This document shows positions 16,526-24,791 of a stretch of 64,000 bases of DNA, piece after piece. Both the position numbers and the translations under genes were made by a program. The notes beneath the pieces are model-generated. The model saw only the letters and a program-made list of their open reading frames with translations, searched no databases and was not told where the DNA came from. The first letter of the stretch is position 1. Each line of letters opens with the position of its first letter. Source of the stretch: Bacteroidales bacterium UBA5548. Lineage in GTDB: Bacteria; Bacteroidota; Bacteroidia; Bacteroidales; UBA932. The stretch is from contig DINE01000027.1 in NCBI GenBank assembly GCA_002425935.1, forward strand, positions 190,246 to 254,245, in the 5' to 3' direction.

Positions 16526-17881
16526 TTACGGCATAACAGCGTATGTCACAATTAGCTTAGGTTTCCTTGATGCCGCAGGTCCATTAATAATTGCCTTGCC
16601 ATATAGCAGGTTCTGAACGTGGAAGGTTGTTACACCTGAATAGAAATCACTCTTTTTGTACACAGGCGTTACCCAGGCTTTAAGGGTGCTCCCAGTGATT
16701 TTACCTTGAATCATTCGCTGAATGTATGAGCTCACATCAAGTGAATAGAAAAGAAGCGAACGGTTGATAGAGCCATTGGTCTCAAAAACACCAAGGTCAT
16801 TAACCGGTTCGTAAAGTGTCAGGTGGTCCAGATCTGATGTTTCGCGTGTAGACAGGAATACTTGTGAAGGGAAGTAGTTGAGTCTGGTGAAATCAACCGG
16901 GTTTTCATAAGGAAGTCTTATCTCTGCTTTGGCAATAACCACCCTGTTAATATCGATGTTGTTTTGTTGCGCCCAGTTCTGCAGTTGTGTTTTTACCTTT
17001 GTAAAGTCTATATAAGGTTTGACTCCTGCGAGACCTTCGATGTAAATCTTCTCAACAGGCTCAGTTGTCTCAAGAGTACCTGATGAGTGAGTAAACTTAT
17101 TGACCGATGCTAGTCCGTCCCTCACATAGTACATAATTGTACTGTCTTTGTCTATACCTTTTTGAGTATCCACATGTCTGTATTGCAGCAGAAAATAGAT
17201 GTTGGTAGGAGGCATCATATTAAAGCGCCCACCTGTTAATGCTCCCGGAAGAGGGTCTGTTGCCATGTAAAAGCCTTTGTATCTTTTCATAAACAAACCG
17301 GAAGAGTCGCTCTCCTGTTTAGTTGCCGAAAGAAGCTCCTGTGCAAAGGAGAGTGAGAGGTTCATGTTAAGACTGTCGCCTCCGAAATAGACATTACCTC
17401 CGATATTCAGTGGAACAGGATCAAAGTCGCCTGCTTTAATTGAGTTATTATACGCGACATTTGAGTCCAGATCGATATTTAATTTGTACAGATAAAAGTT
17501 CTGAGGGATATTTGCTTCGCTCTCATAAAAGTATGACTTGTCACTTACAGCCATATACATCTTAAACGATTTAGCTACCGGATTCTGGCCAAATGTCAGT
17601 GAGTCTCTTAATGGAACAAACTGAAAGGCAGCCGATGCATTAACCAGCCCTAAATCAGGATCCTTATAGCTTCCAATCACAAGTGATGAAGGATAGAGAG
17701 TCTGAAGACTGTCAGATAACTTCATCTCAACCGGAAGGTTGAATTCAGTTACAGACACATTTAAAATGTGGTCTGAGGGCAGTAACCCCGACCCGGTTGA
17801 TTTGTCTGTTTCTATGCATGAAGTTAATATTGCCCCTGTAAGAATCGCTGCTGCAGAACGAAAGATGTTCCTAATTGTCAT
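16526..17881 (-). CDS. DUF4270 lipoprotein
   Basis: A 451-residue protein with a lipoprotein signal (AAAILTGAILTSC). The body matches the Bacteroidota DUF4270 family: an N-terminal GSGLLPSDHILNVSVTEFNL segment and a C-terminal GKAIINGPAASRKPKLIVTY, with many beta-strand segments and no catalytic motif that I recognise. Its start overlaps the stop of the glycogen-synthase-like gene by four bases (ATGA), so translation is probably coupled. That pairing is common in Bacteroidales, where panC often lies next to it; panC is absent here. Function unknown; location probably outer-membrane or periplasmic. Confidence 0.85.
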   Translation of the reverse strand: MTIRNIFRSAAAILTGAILTSCIETDKSTGSGLLPSDHILNVSVTEFNLPVEMKLSDSLQTLYPSSLVIGSYKDPDLGLVNASAAFQFVPLRDSLTFGQNPVAKSFKMYMAVSDKSYFYESEANIPQNFYLYKLNIDLDSNVAYNNSIKAGDFDPVPLNIGGNVYFGGDSLNMNLSLSFAQELLSATKQESDSSGLFMKRYKGFYMATDPLPGALTGGRFNMMPPTNIYFLLQYRHVDTQKGIDKDSTIMYYVRDGLASVNKFTHSSGTLETTEPVEKIYIEGLAGVKPYIDFTKVKTQLQNWAQQNNIDINRVVIAKAEIRLPYENPVDFTRLNYFPSQVFLSTRETSDLDHLTLYEPVNDLGVFETNGSINRSLLFYSLDVSSYIQRMIQGKITGSTLKAWVTPVYKKSDFYSGVTTFHVQNLLYGKAIINGPAASRKPKLIVTYAVMP

Positions 17882-18705
17882 TTTTTAGCCAGAATTTTAT
17901 CGTAAAACTGAATGTACTCATCTACATATGTGGAATCCGGGGCAGTGGTGTCAATAAAGCCGAGTACCGGAAGAGCGCTTTTATTAATGGATCCGGTAAG
18001 CTCCGGTTCAAGTTCACTTTCACCGTAAATAATTCCATCGGAGTACTGTATTGCAAGTTTTGCAAGATTTATGCCATTAGCAGGATTGAGCACCTCAATA
18101 TCTCTGGCCCTGAGGCCCGGTACAGTAATCTTTGATTTAATATCTTCTGCAAATACCTGATCCAGACCCTCGTTGTAAAGCGAGAGGACCACTTTGCTCT
18201 CTGCAAAAATCGGATCATCCTGATATATTTTCTTAAGATAAAGAGGAAGAAAGTATGATATCCACCCCTGACAATGAATAATATCGGGCTTCCACCTGAG
18301 CTTCTTCACTGTCTCCAGAACTCCTCTTGCAAAGAACGATGCCCTCTCTTCATTGTCATTGAAGTAGTTTTCATTTTCGTCTTTGCTTATATACTTTCTG
18401 TAGAAATAGTCCTCGTTGTCTATAAAGTAGACCTGCATCCTTGCAGATGAAATTGAGGATACCTTGATAATAAGTGGTCTGTCAATATCATTGATGATAA
18501 TGTTCATGCCGGAAAGTCGTATAACTTCGTGAAGCTGATTGCGTCTCTCGTTTATAAGACCATATTTGGGCATGAAAGATCGTATTTCGAATCCTTTTTC
18601 CTGTACACCCTGAGGGAGATAGCGCCCCGTCCTCGAAATTGTAGTTTCGGGCAGAAAGGGGAATATTTCGGAGCTCACATAAAGGACTCTCTTGGGATCA
18701 CTCAT
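17878..18705 (-). CDS. Glycogen/starch synthase-like protein, N-terminal GT5 domain only
   Basis: A 275-residue protein that resembles the N-terminal catalytic domain of glycogen synthase (GT5): RVLYVSSEIFPFLPETTISR, GRYLPQGVQEKGFEIRSFMP, and ARGVLETVKKLRWKPDIIHC. The usual KVGGL motif near the N-terminus and the C-terminal nucleotide-binding Rossmann domain (about 200 residues) are missing, so it is unlikely to be a working synthase by itself. Short proteins of this kind next to DUF4270 are usual in Bacteroidales. The start at 18705 is preferred to the ATG at 18738 because the -7 box TATCTTTG covers that codon and homologous proteins begin at the same point. Confidence 0.8.
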   Translation of the reverse strand: MSDPKRVLYVSSEIFPFLPETTISRTGRYLPQGVQEKGFEIRSFMPKYGLINERRNQLHEVIRLSGMNIIINDIDRPLIIKVSSISSARMQVYFIDNEDYFYRKYISKDENENYFNDNEERASFFARGVLETVKKLRWKPDIIHCQGWISYFLPLYLKKIYQDDPIFAESKVVLSLYNEGLDQVFAEDIKSKITVPGLRARDIEVLNPANGINLAKLAIQYSDGIIYGESELEPELTGSINKSALPVLGFIDTTAPDSTYVDEYIQFYDKILAKK

Positions 18706-18737
18706 TTTTCCTGAAAGAATTAATGGCAAATTGTTCA

Positions 18738-18745
18738 CAAAGATA
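18738..18745 (-). promoter_or_regulatory. -7 box for the GT5-like/DUF4270 pair
   Basis: TATCTTTG on the minus strand, about 30 bases ahead of the ATG at 18705. It lies 29 bases from a matching divergent box for ftsX, so the two promoters are back to back. Confidence 0.55.
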
Positions 18746-18774
18746 ATAAAATTAATTTAATTGGACATTTTATG

Positions 18775-18782
18775 TATCTTTG
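18775..18782 (+). promoter_or_regulatory. -7 box for ftsX
   Basis: TATCTTTG ends 14 bases before the ftsX ATG at 18797. It lies inside the region that an earlier ATG at 18761 would translate, so it supports the later start. Confidence 0.55.
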
Positions 18783-18796
18783 GAATCATTTTGGCA

Positions 18797-19675
18797 ATGA
18801 AGAAGAGAGAGAAGAACATTATATACAGAAGGCTGATTCAGTCGTACTTGTCATCTGTTATAAGCATCAGTATGGTGCTTATGCTGGTGGGTCTTTCGGG
18901 GTTAATGGCGGTGAACGCCCGTTCGGTTTCCGATTTTTTCAGAGAGAATATTAAACTGTCGCTCATGTTCAGTGCATCAGCAGAAGAGAGTTATGCCAAA
19001 GAGGTTATGTCTCTTCTGGAGAAGGAGCAGTATGTTAAAGAGGCAAGATTTATCTCCAGGGAGCAGGGTACAGCCGAAATGACAGAAATTCTAGGTGCCG
19101 ATTTTCTTTCGGTATTCGAGACAAACCCAATCCCCTTGTCTGTCGATCTTTTTCTTAAGGCAAGATATCTTGAGCCGGACTCCCTGATAGCTGTAGAGCA
19201 GCAGTTGTCGCAAATTGAGGGTGTTGAGGAGGTAGTGTATCAGGAGTCGCTTGTAAAGACAATAAATGAGAATATGGAGAAGGCAGGCTATGCAATAGGT
19301 GTGGTTATTCTGCTTTTGCTATTTATCTCTTTTGTTCTGATAAATAATACAGTAAGACTTAATCTGTATGCAAAGCGGTTTACCATACATGCCATGAAAC
19401 TTGTGGGAGCTAAAAGATCGTTTATAAGAAAGCCAATGCTGAAAGGGGCTCTGCTTCAGGGGTTTGTTTCGGGCGTTCTCTCTGTAGCCATATTGTCTGC
19501 GGGGGTATACCTTGTTTACAAAGATCTTCCCGAGCTTTTCAATATTCTTGATATCACACTTGTTGGAGTGGTGTTTGCAGGAGTTGTGGCGCTTGGAGTT
19601 GTACTCTGCGTGGTTAGCACATGGATTATTGTAAACAGATTGGTGTCAATGTCAGGAGATGATATTTATTATTAA
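18797..19675 (+). CDS. ftsX: Cell-division protein FtsX
   Basis: A 292-residue membrane protein with the FtsX layout: one TM helix at about 22-45, an extracytoplasmic domain to about 165 (with the KLSLMFSASAEESYAKEV block), then three TM helices around 170-195, 220-245 and 262-285. With the ATPase FtsE it forms an ABC-like complex that activates peptidoglycan hydrolases at the septum; ftsE is not in this window. In Bacteroidota FtsX is commonly followed by DUF3098 and uppP, as here. The start follows a -7 box at 18775. Confidence 0.92.
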   Translation: MKKREKNIIYRRLIQSYLSSVISISMVLMLVGLSGLMAVNARSVSDFFRENIKLSLMFSASAEESYAKEVMSLLEKEQYVKEARFISREQGTAEMTEILGADFLSVFETNPIPLSVDLFLKARYLEPDSLIAVEQQLSQIEGVEEVVYQESLVKTINENMEKAGYAIGVVILLLLFISFVLINNTVRLNLYAKRFTIHAMKLVGAKRSFIRKPMLKGALLQGFVSGVLSVAILSAGVYLVYKDLPELFNILDITLVGVVFAGVVALGVVLCVVSTWIIVNRLVSMSGDDIYY

Positions 19676-19694
19676 AATATAAAAACTTTATATT

Positions 19695-19928
19695 ATGGAT
19701 TCCGGAAAATTTGCAATTCCTTATAAAAACCTGATTTACATTGTAGCAGGCTTGTTTCTTATGATAGCGGGATACGCACTGATGACTGGTGGCGGAACTG
19801 ATGACCCCAATGTCTTTACAGGTGAAGAGATGTTCAGTTTCAGAAGAATTGTACTTGCGCCTCTCTTTATCCTGGCCGGATTTGCTGTAGAGATTTTTGC
19901 AATAATGCATAAACCTAAGAACAAATGA
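19695..19928 (+). CDS. DUF3098 small membrane protein
   Basis: A 77-residue protein with two predicted TM helices (about 13-32 and 51-70) joined by a short loop with GGGTDDPNVFTGEEMFSFRR, the signature of DUF3098. It lies between ftsX and uppP and overlaps uppP by four bases (ATGA), so it is probably translated with it. Function unknown; its constant neighbours suggest a role in division or envelope precursor handling. Confidence 0.88.
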   Translation: MDSGKFAIPYKNLIYIVAGLFLMIAGYALMTGGGTDDPNVFTGEEMFSFRRIVLAPLFILAGFAVEIFAIMHKPKNK

Positions 19929-20716
19929 GTTTTTTAGAGGCTCTTATTCTGGGTCTTGTTCAGGGCCTTACGGAGTTTCTTCCGGTTAGCAGCAGCGGCC
20001 ATCTTGCAATCGGTAAGGAGTTACTTGGCATTGAAGCCGGCAACCTGTCGTTTGAGATTGCAGTGCACGCTGCAACAGTTTTAAGTACCATTGTTGCTTT
20101 CAGAAAGGATATTTTACATCTCCTCTCCTCATTTTTTAAATTCAGGTATAATCAGGAGACATCTTATCTTTTTAAAATCGCATTGAGTATGGTGCCGGTG
20201 CTCATTGTGGGCCTTTTCTTCAAGGAGAGGGTAGAGGCAATTTTTGGTTCCGGCCTTTTAATAGTTGGGATATCACTTATTGTTACAGCCTCGTTGCTGA
20301 CTCTCTCCCAATATGTCAAGGTCAAAGAAGGGGGCATTAAATATGGAAACGCTCTTATTATCGGTGTTGCACAGGCATTTGCCGTGCTGCCCGGGCTCTC
20401 ACGATCGGGCGCCACTATCTCTGCAGGGCTCTTGTCAGGTGTTAAAAGAGAGGAGGTTGCAAAATTCTCCTTTCTAATGGTCCTAGTTCCGATTTTAGGA
20501 GAGAGCTTTCTGGAGCTCATTTCAGGAGGGTTTGCTGCCGGGGAGTCAGGGATTAACCCTTTTGTACTAATGACGGGATTCTCTGCCGCATTTATCTCCG
20601 GCTTGTTTGCTTGCCGGACAATGATAAAACTGGTTAAAAGAGCAAAACTAACCGGTTTTGCAATATACTGCGCAACAGCGGGTATACTAAGCATTCTTTA
20701 CTCAGTACTTGCCTAA
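19925..20716 (+). CDS. uppP: Undecaprenyl-diphosphate phosphatase
   Basis: A 263-residue integral membrane enzyme of the BacA type that dephosphorylates undecaprenyl diphosphate, recycling the lipid carrier for peptidoglycan, O-antigen and other envelope polymers. The catalytic motifs GLTEFLPVSSSGHL (near the N-terminus) and VLPGLSRSGATIS (about 155-167) are present, along with about seven or eight hydrophobic helices. Overexpression of this family gives bacitracin resistance. Its start overlaps the DUF3098 gene, and lpxH follows after five bases. Confidence 0.95.
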   Translation: MSFLEALILGLVQGLTEFLPVSSSGHLAIGKELLGIEAGNLSFEIAVHAATVLSTIVAFRKDILHLLSSFFKFRYNQETSYLFKIALSMVPVLIVGLFFKERVEAIFGSGLLIVGISLIVTASLLTLSQYVKVKEGGIKYGNALIIGVAQAFAVLPGLSRSGATISAGLLSGVKREEVAKFSFLMVLVPILGESFLELISGGFAAGESGINPFVLMTGFSAAFISGLFACRTMIKLVKRAKLTGFAIYCATAGILSILYSVLA

Positions 20717-20721
20717 CAGCC

Positions 20722-21468
20722 ATGTCAGGAAACCTTCATATATTTCTGTCAGATGTCCATCTTGGACTTAAAGCATTTGATCCGGTAGCCAGAGAGAGGG
20801 AGTTTGCCCGCTTTCTGAACAACCTGCCTCAAGAGACAGCGGCTTTATATCTGGTTGGAGATATATTTGACTTCTGGTATGAGTATAAATATGTGATTCC
20901 AAGAGGGTACTCAAGAACGCTCGGTGCTTTGGCAAACCTTTCAGACAGAGGAGTTGCAATCCATTTCTTTAAAGGGAACCACGATATGTGGACCTTCGGA
21001 TTTCTTGAGAGAGAGTTAGGTGTCAATATACTTAAAGACCCCTCTGTTGTTGACATATCGGGTACCAGATTTTGCATAGCTCATGGAGATGAGCTTGGAA
21101 ATGAGCGTGGACAAAAGATTTTGAAATCTATATTCAGAAACAGATTTTTACAGGCGTGTTTTAGTGCACTACATCCAAGAGTTGCCTTTGCTATTGCTCT
21201 GCGTTGGTCCAGACACAACCGGCTTTCAAAAGGTGAACAGTTCAGGTTCAGAGGAGAAAATGACCCTCTCTATAAGTTTGCCTCTGAATTTGAGAAGAGT
21301 TGCAAAGTTGACCACTTTATATTTGGTCATATGCATACACCCGGCAACACATTAACTCCCGGAGGCGCAGGATTTTTTATTCTAGGTGAGTGGATTCACG
21401 GTTGTGAGTACCTGATCTTTAATTCAGATACCCGTGAGTTAATTTGGGCAGATGGACGCCGCAAGTAG
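20722..21468 (+). CDS. lpxH: UDP-2,3-diacylglucosamine diphosphatase
   Basis: A 248-residue calcineurin-like phosphoesterase that hydrolyses UDP-2,3-diacylglucosamine to lipid X and UMP in lipid A synthesis. The metal motifs occur in order: FLSDVHLG, VGDIFDFWYE, KGNHDMW, IAHGDE, and FGHMHTPG. The length and the 140-180 helical insert fit the LpxH branch rather than a generic phosphatase. It ends one base from the end of the convergent DUF4294 gene, with no terminator hairpin between them. Confidence 0.92.
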   Translation: MSGNLHIFLSDVHLGLKAFDPVAREREFARFLNNLPQETAALYLVGDIFDFWYEYKYVIPRGYSRTLGALANLSDRGVAIHFFKGNHDMWTFGFLERELGVNILKDPSVVDISGTRFCIAHGDELGNERGQKILKSIFRNRFLQACFSALHPRVAFAIALRWSRHNRLSKGEQFRFRGENDPLYKFASEFEKSCKVDHFIFGHMHTPGNTLTPGGAGFFILGEWIHGCEYLIFNSDTRELIWADGRRK

Positions 21469-21469
21469 G

Positions 21470-22090
21470 TTAGAAAAGGGAGTAGTAGAGATAGTCAAAT
21501 GAGCCGAGTCTGTACATCTGAACCAGCTCCTCTGTTAGTTTATCATCGCCGAATCGGTCATACGGTTTCCTGAGATCAGATCCGAAAAGCTTTGCAATTC
21601 CCTGCCAAAAGCCAGCCGCAGCACTCCCTTTATAGCCGCGAATCAATGAGTATGAGCTCTGCCCAACCTCCCGGTCTATCAGCTTAAGAAGGAGGCGACC
21701 CTGAGATATGGTCATCTTTCTAAGGGGCTTCTCAAACTCGTTAAAGAGCTGGGTTTCGAAATTTCTGATATACCTCTCCCTCTCTTTTGCAGTAAATTTT
21801 GAGTTGTTAAGCACACTGTCGGCCTCCAGTATCTTCTCTTTTGCTACCAGTGCATATGGGTATGTCTTTCTGAAATTATAGACCAGACGGTAAAATTCTC
21901 TCCACTCCTTTCCCTTCATCCTGTTCTTGTCCCACGCAAAATGGTATACAGCATTTAAGTTAATCTGGAAAACAGTATCACGACCCTCCATTTTATAGGT
22001 CACTCTGTACCCATGATCCTGGGCCTTTGCAAATGTTTGAAAAACAGGTGCCGTAAATAATATTATAAAACAAAGGATGGTTCTCTTCAT
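21470..22090 (-). CDS. DUF4294 exported protein
   Basis: A 206-residue protein with a signal peptide (MKRTILCFIILFTAPVFQTF), from the ATG at 22090; an in-frame ATG at 22099 would add three residues but overlaps the -7 box. The rest is alpha-helical, with conserved blocks such as LVYNFRKTYPYALVAKEKI and KLIDREVGQSSYSLIRGYKG that place it in the Bacteroidota family DUF4294. No enzyme motif is visible and its function is unknown. Confidence 0.85.
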   Translation of the reverse strand: MKRTILCFIILFTAPVFQTFAKAQDHGYRVTYKMEGRDTVFQINLNAVYHFAWDKNRMKGKEWREFYRLVYNFRKTYPYALVAKEKILEADSVLNNSKFTAKERERYIRNFETQLFNEFEKPLRKMTISQGRLLLKLIDREVGQSSYSLIRGYKGSAAAGFWQGIAKLFGSDLRKPYDRFGDDKLTEELVQMYRLGSFDYLYYSLF

Positions 22091-22096
22091 AAAAAA

Positions 22097-22104
22097 CAAA
22101 ATTA
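22097..22104 (-). promoter_or_regulatory. -7 box for the DUF4294 gene
   Basis: TAATTTTG on the minus strand, six bases before the ATG at 22090, with a TTG about 20 bases further upstream. At this spacing the mRNA would have almost no leader. Confidence 0.5.
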
Positions 22105-22145
22105 CCTCTTTTTGCCATCATGTTCAAGAATTAGACCAAAAACAC

Positions 22146-22153
22146 TATATTTG
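22146..22153 (+). promoter_or_regulatory. -7 box for the gltS-like gene
   Basis: TATATTTG, a perfect TAnnTTTG match, ends 16 bases before the ATG at 22170. Confidence 0.6.
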
Positions 22154-22169
22154 GTGAAAATCTTAAACT

Positions 22170-23531
22170 ATGCTCTCTTCTGTTTACGGTCCCTGGACCC
22201 TTTTTACCGATCTGGGGATAATTTTTGCGCTGTTACTTGCCGGTAAATTTATCCGTGTTAAGGTCAGATTCATTCAAAAACTATTTATTCCACCTTCACT
22301 TATTGCAGGGTTTCTTGGTCTGGCTCTCGGGCCCAACGGTTTTGAACTGCTCCCTTTTTCAGGACACCTTGGAACATATGCCGGGATTCTGATAGCACTG
22401 GTGTTCGGAGCACTTCCTTTATCATCACCAAAGTTTTCATTCAGAGAGGTCTCAGGAAGAGTCGGTCCTATCTGGGCATATGCTCAGCTGGGAATGCTTA
22501 TTCAGTGGGCAGTCATGGGGCTTTTTGGACTGTTTGTTCTTAATGTCATATGGCCGCAACTCCATCCTGCGTTCGGAGTCATGCTCCCGACCGGGTTTTA
22601 TGGAGGTCACGGAACTGCAGCAGCTATAGGTAGTGCATTTGAGGGGCTAGGATGGGATGAGGCAAAAAGTCTGGGAATGACTACTGCAACAACTGGAGTT
22701 GTAGTTGCTATAATCTTGGGCCTTGTTATGGTCAAATGGGCTGCGGCAAGAGGGGAGACTAAATTTATTAAGGATTTTTCAGATTTGCCCGATGATCTCA
22801 GAACCGGACTGATTCCGGAGGAGAGGAGAGAGAGTGCAGGAAAGGTGACAACATCATCAATCTCCATTGACTCTCTGGCTTTCCATCTGGCATTTGTCTT
22901 TGTGGTTGCACTTATAGGATATCTGCTTAGTCAGGGGGTAAAATATTACTATCCAAAGCTCGAGATTCCCGTCTTCTCTGCATCATTCATTGTAGGACTC
23001 ATACTTAAGAAGATATTCGACGCGACAGGAGTTTCAGATTATATATGCCCTCAGCAAACCTCCCGCCTCAGCAGTACTTTTACAGATTTGCTGGTTGCCT
23101 GTGGTGTGGCCTCAATTAAACTAAGTGTGGTGGTTAAATATGCTGTGCCTCTAATTATACTTATTTTAACCGGAATAGTTGTCGTATGGCTGATTACATT
23201 TATTCTTGGGAAGAGACTTTGTAAAACATTCTGGTTTGAAAGGTCGATATTTGCCTGGGGTTGGTGGACAGGAACCATGGCGATGGGAATCGCCCTTTTA
23301 AGAATAGTCGATCCAAAAATGGAGAGCAAGGCAATGGATGATTATGCACTTGCATATCTGCCGATTGCTCCTGTAGAGATTCTGCTGATTACCTTTGTTC
23401 CTGTAATGTTTGCAAGTGGTATGGGGGCGTGGATACTGCTTGCCTCCCTTGTAGCGTCTGTCGCAATAATTGCTCTTGCAAAGAGAATGGGGTGGTGGAT
23501 TAAGCCCTCCAAAAAGACCACATTAAAATAA
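22170..23531 (+). CDS. gltS: Sodium/glutamate symporter family (ESS, GltS-like) transporter
   Basis: A 453-residue inner-membrane protein with about eleven hydrophobic helices. The ESS family signature PTGFYGGHGTAAAIG is near residue 140, and a second re-entrant-like region (FAWGWWTGTMAMGIALLRI) near 370 matches the internal duplication of GltS. The family imports glutamate with sodium ions. It is somewhat longer than E. coli GltS (401), mainly from a cytoplasmic loop at about 195-240 that is charged and has no known motif. The dipeptidase gene follows after 20 bases, which fits uptake of amino acids released from peptides. Substrate assignment is by family only. Confidence 0.82.
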   Translation: MLSSVYGPWTLFTDLGIIFALLLAGKFIRVKVRFIQKLFIPPSLIAGFLGLALGPNGFELLPFSGHLGTYAGILIALVFGALPLSSPKFSFREVSGRVGPIWAYAQLGMLIQWAVMGLFGLFVLNVIWPQLHPAFGVMLPTGFYGGHGTAAAIGSAFEGLGWDEAKSLGMTTATTGVVVAIILGLVMVKWAAARGETKFIKDFSDLPDDLRTGLIPEERRESAGKVTTSSISIDSLAFHLAFVFVVALIGYLLSQGVKYYYPKLEIPVFSASFIVGLILKKIFDATGVSDYICPQQTSRLSSTFTDLLVACGVASIKLSVVVKYAVPLIILILTGIVVVWLITFILGKRLCKTFWFERSIFAWGWWTGTMAMGIALLRIVDPKMESKAMDDYALAYLPIAPVEILLITFVPVMFASGMGAWILLASLVASVAIIALAKRMGWWIKPSKKTTLK

Positions 23532-23551
23532 CCAATCAATTAAGAGACAAA

Positions 23552-24622
23552 ATGAGCCGCATCACATTTACTCTATCACTTCTTGCCTCAGCAATATTGT
23601 TGACAACATTTTCCACTAAACTATCTGCACAGTCACTTGAACAGCAGGCGGCAATGATTCACAAGAAATTTCTTACAATAGATACTCACAACGATACAGC
23701 CCTTCATATTAACAATCCTGATGCAGAGTACAGAGTTACAAAGGGCCAGGTTACATTTCCCATGATGAAGGAGGGGGGGCTTGATGCTGCCCTTTTTGCA
23801 ATCTTCATTACACAGCGGGAGAGAGACGATGCCTCTTTGCTCAGTGCTACAAAGTATGTGACCGATAACCTCTCCAGATTCCGCAAATATGTAGAAGAGT
23901 ATAAAGAGGTATCAATTGCATACAACTCCGATGATCTTTTAAGGAACAAGAGTAAGGGCATTACCTCCGTTGTTCTGGCAATAGAGAACGGATACGCTGT
24001 AGGGAAAGACCTCTCAAATCTTGAGATGTTCAGAGATATGGGAGTAAGAGCAATTACTTTGTGTCATAATCTTAATAACGATATTTGTGACGCATCGATG
24101 GATAAAGGGCCGGAACACAACGGATTATCTGACTTTGGAGTTAAAGTTGTGCAGGAGATGAATCGTCTGGGTATTATTATAGATGTATCACATGCGTCAA
24201 CTGAGACGGTTTTTGATGTTCTTAAGGTGAGCAAAAAGCCTGTAATGGCCAGCCATTCCGGAGTTTGGTCGATTAAAAATCATAACAGGAATCTTAAAGA
24301 TAAAGAGATAAAGGCAATCGCCGCTGCAGGAGGGCTGATTCAGGTGGCTACCGGCAGATTTTTCCTTTCCGAACTGCCAAAGGACTCCGTAACCGTTGCT
24401 CATATTGCCGACCATATAGATTATGTTAAAAATCTTGTTGGTATAGAGCATGTGGGAATCGGTACCGATTTTGACGGAGGCGGAGGGGTAGTGGGTATGG
24501 AGAATGTTTCAAAAATGAAGAACCTCACAATAGAGCTTCTTAAAAGGGGATATACCCAAAGAGAGCTCGAACTCTTCTGGGGAGGTAATTTTATTAAATT
24601 TCTGAAAGTTCAGAATTTGTAA
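23552..24622 (+). CDS. Exported M19-family dipeptidase
   Basis: A 356-residue protein with a signal peptide (up to about TKLSAQ, residue 27). It has the renal-dipeptidase (M19) metal ligands in order: IDTHNDT (His, Asp), AIENGYA (Glu), IIDVSHAS (His), VMASHSG (His), and IGTDFDGGGG (Asp). These enzymes cleave dipeptides, including those with a C-terminal D-amino acid, in the periplasm. It is probably cotranscribed with the GltS-like transporter. Downstream is the ribosomal operon promoter, with no clear terminator in between. Confidence 0.92.
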   Translation: MSRITFTLSLLASAILLTTFSTKLSAQSLEQQAAMIHKKFLTIDTHNDTALHINNPDAEYRVTKGQVTFPMMKEGGLDAALFAIFITQRERDDASLLSATKYVTDNLSRFRKYVEEYKEVSIAYNSDDLLRNKSKGITSVVLAIENGYAVGKDLSNLEMFRDMGVRAITLCHNLNNDICDASMDKGPEHNGLSDFGVKVVQEMNRLGIIIDVSHASTETVFDVLKVSKKPVMASHSGVWSIKNHNRNLKDKEIKAIAAAGGLIQVATGRFFLSELPKDSVTVAHIADHIDYVKNLVGIEHVGIGTDFDGGGGVVGMENVSKMKNLTIELLKRGYTQRELELFWGGNFIKFLKVQNL

Positions 24623-24639
24623 AATATTTTCAACATCCT

Positions 24640-24669
24640 TTTGCACATTTAAATTTTTTGGTATATTTG
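24640..24669 (+). promoter_or_regulatory. Promoter of the rplP-rplQ ribosomal operon
   Basis: TTTG at 24640-24643, an 18-base spacer, then TATATTTG at 24662-24669 is a near-ideal Bacteroidota -33/-7 promoter. Transcription would begin near 24675, leaving a leader of about 115 bases to rplP. Its presence means this ribosomal run can be expressed without the proximal S10 genes. Confidence 0.75.
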
Positions 24670-24675
24670 CAACCC

Positions 24676-24739
24676 GCCAAATATCTATTCAATATATCTA
24701 TTTGGCTGACAATTAGGGAAATAACCCTAAAAATTTTTT
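24676..24739 (+). promoter_or_regulatory. Structured leader of the ribosomal operon with attenuator-like hairpin
   Basis: Two hairpins lie between the promoter and rplP. The first pairs GCCAAATA (24676-24683) with TATTTGGC (24699-24706). The second pairs TTAGGG (24713-24718) with CCCTAA (24725-24730) and is followed by AAA and six Ts, resembling a weak intrinsic terminator. Such leaders are often targets for ribosomal-protein autoregulation; this role is inferred from shape only. Confidence 0.45.
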
Positions 24740-24791
24740 GACCAAAGCACACAATTATATTTACTGTTATCGTTAAACTGTAAAAAAAGCA

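Noticed and set aside
20164..20694. A 176-codon minus-strand ORF
   Set aside because: Shadow of uppP; its Pro/Ser/Lys-rich product is what antisense of a hydrophobic membrane gene gives.
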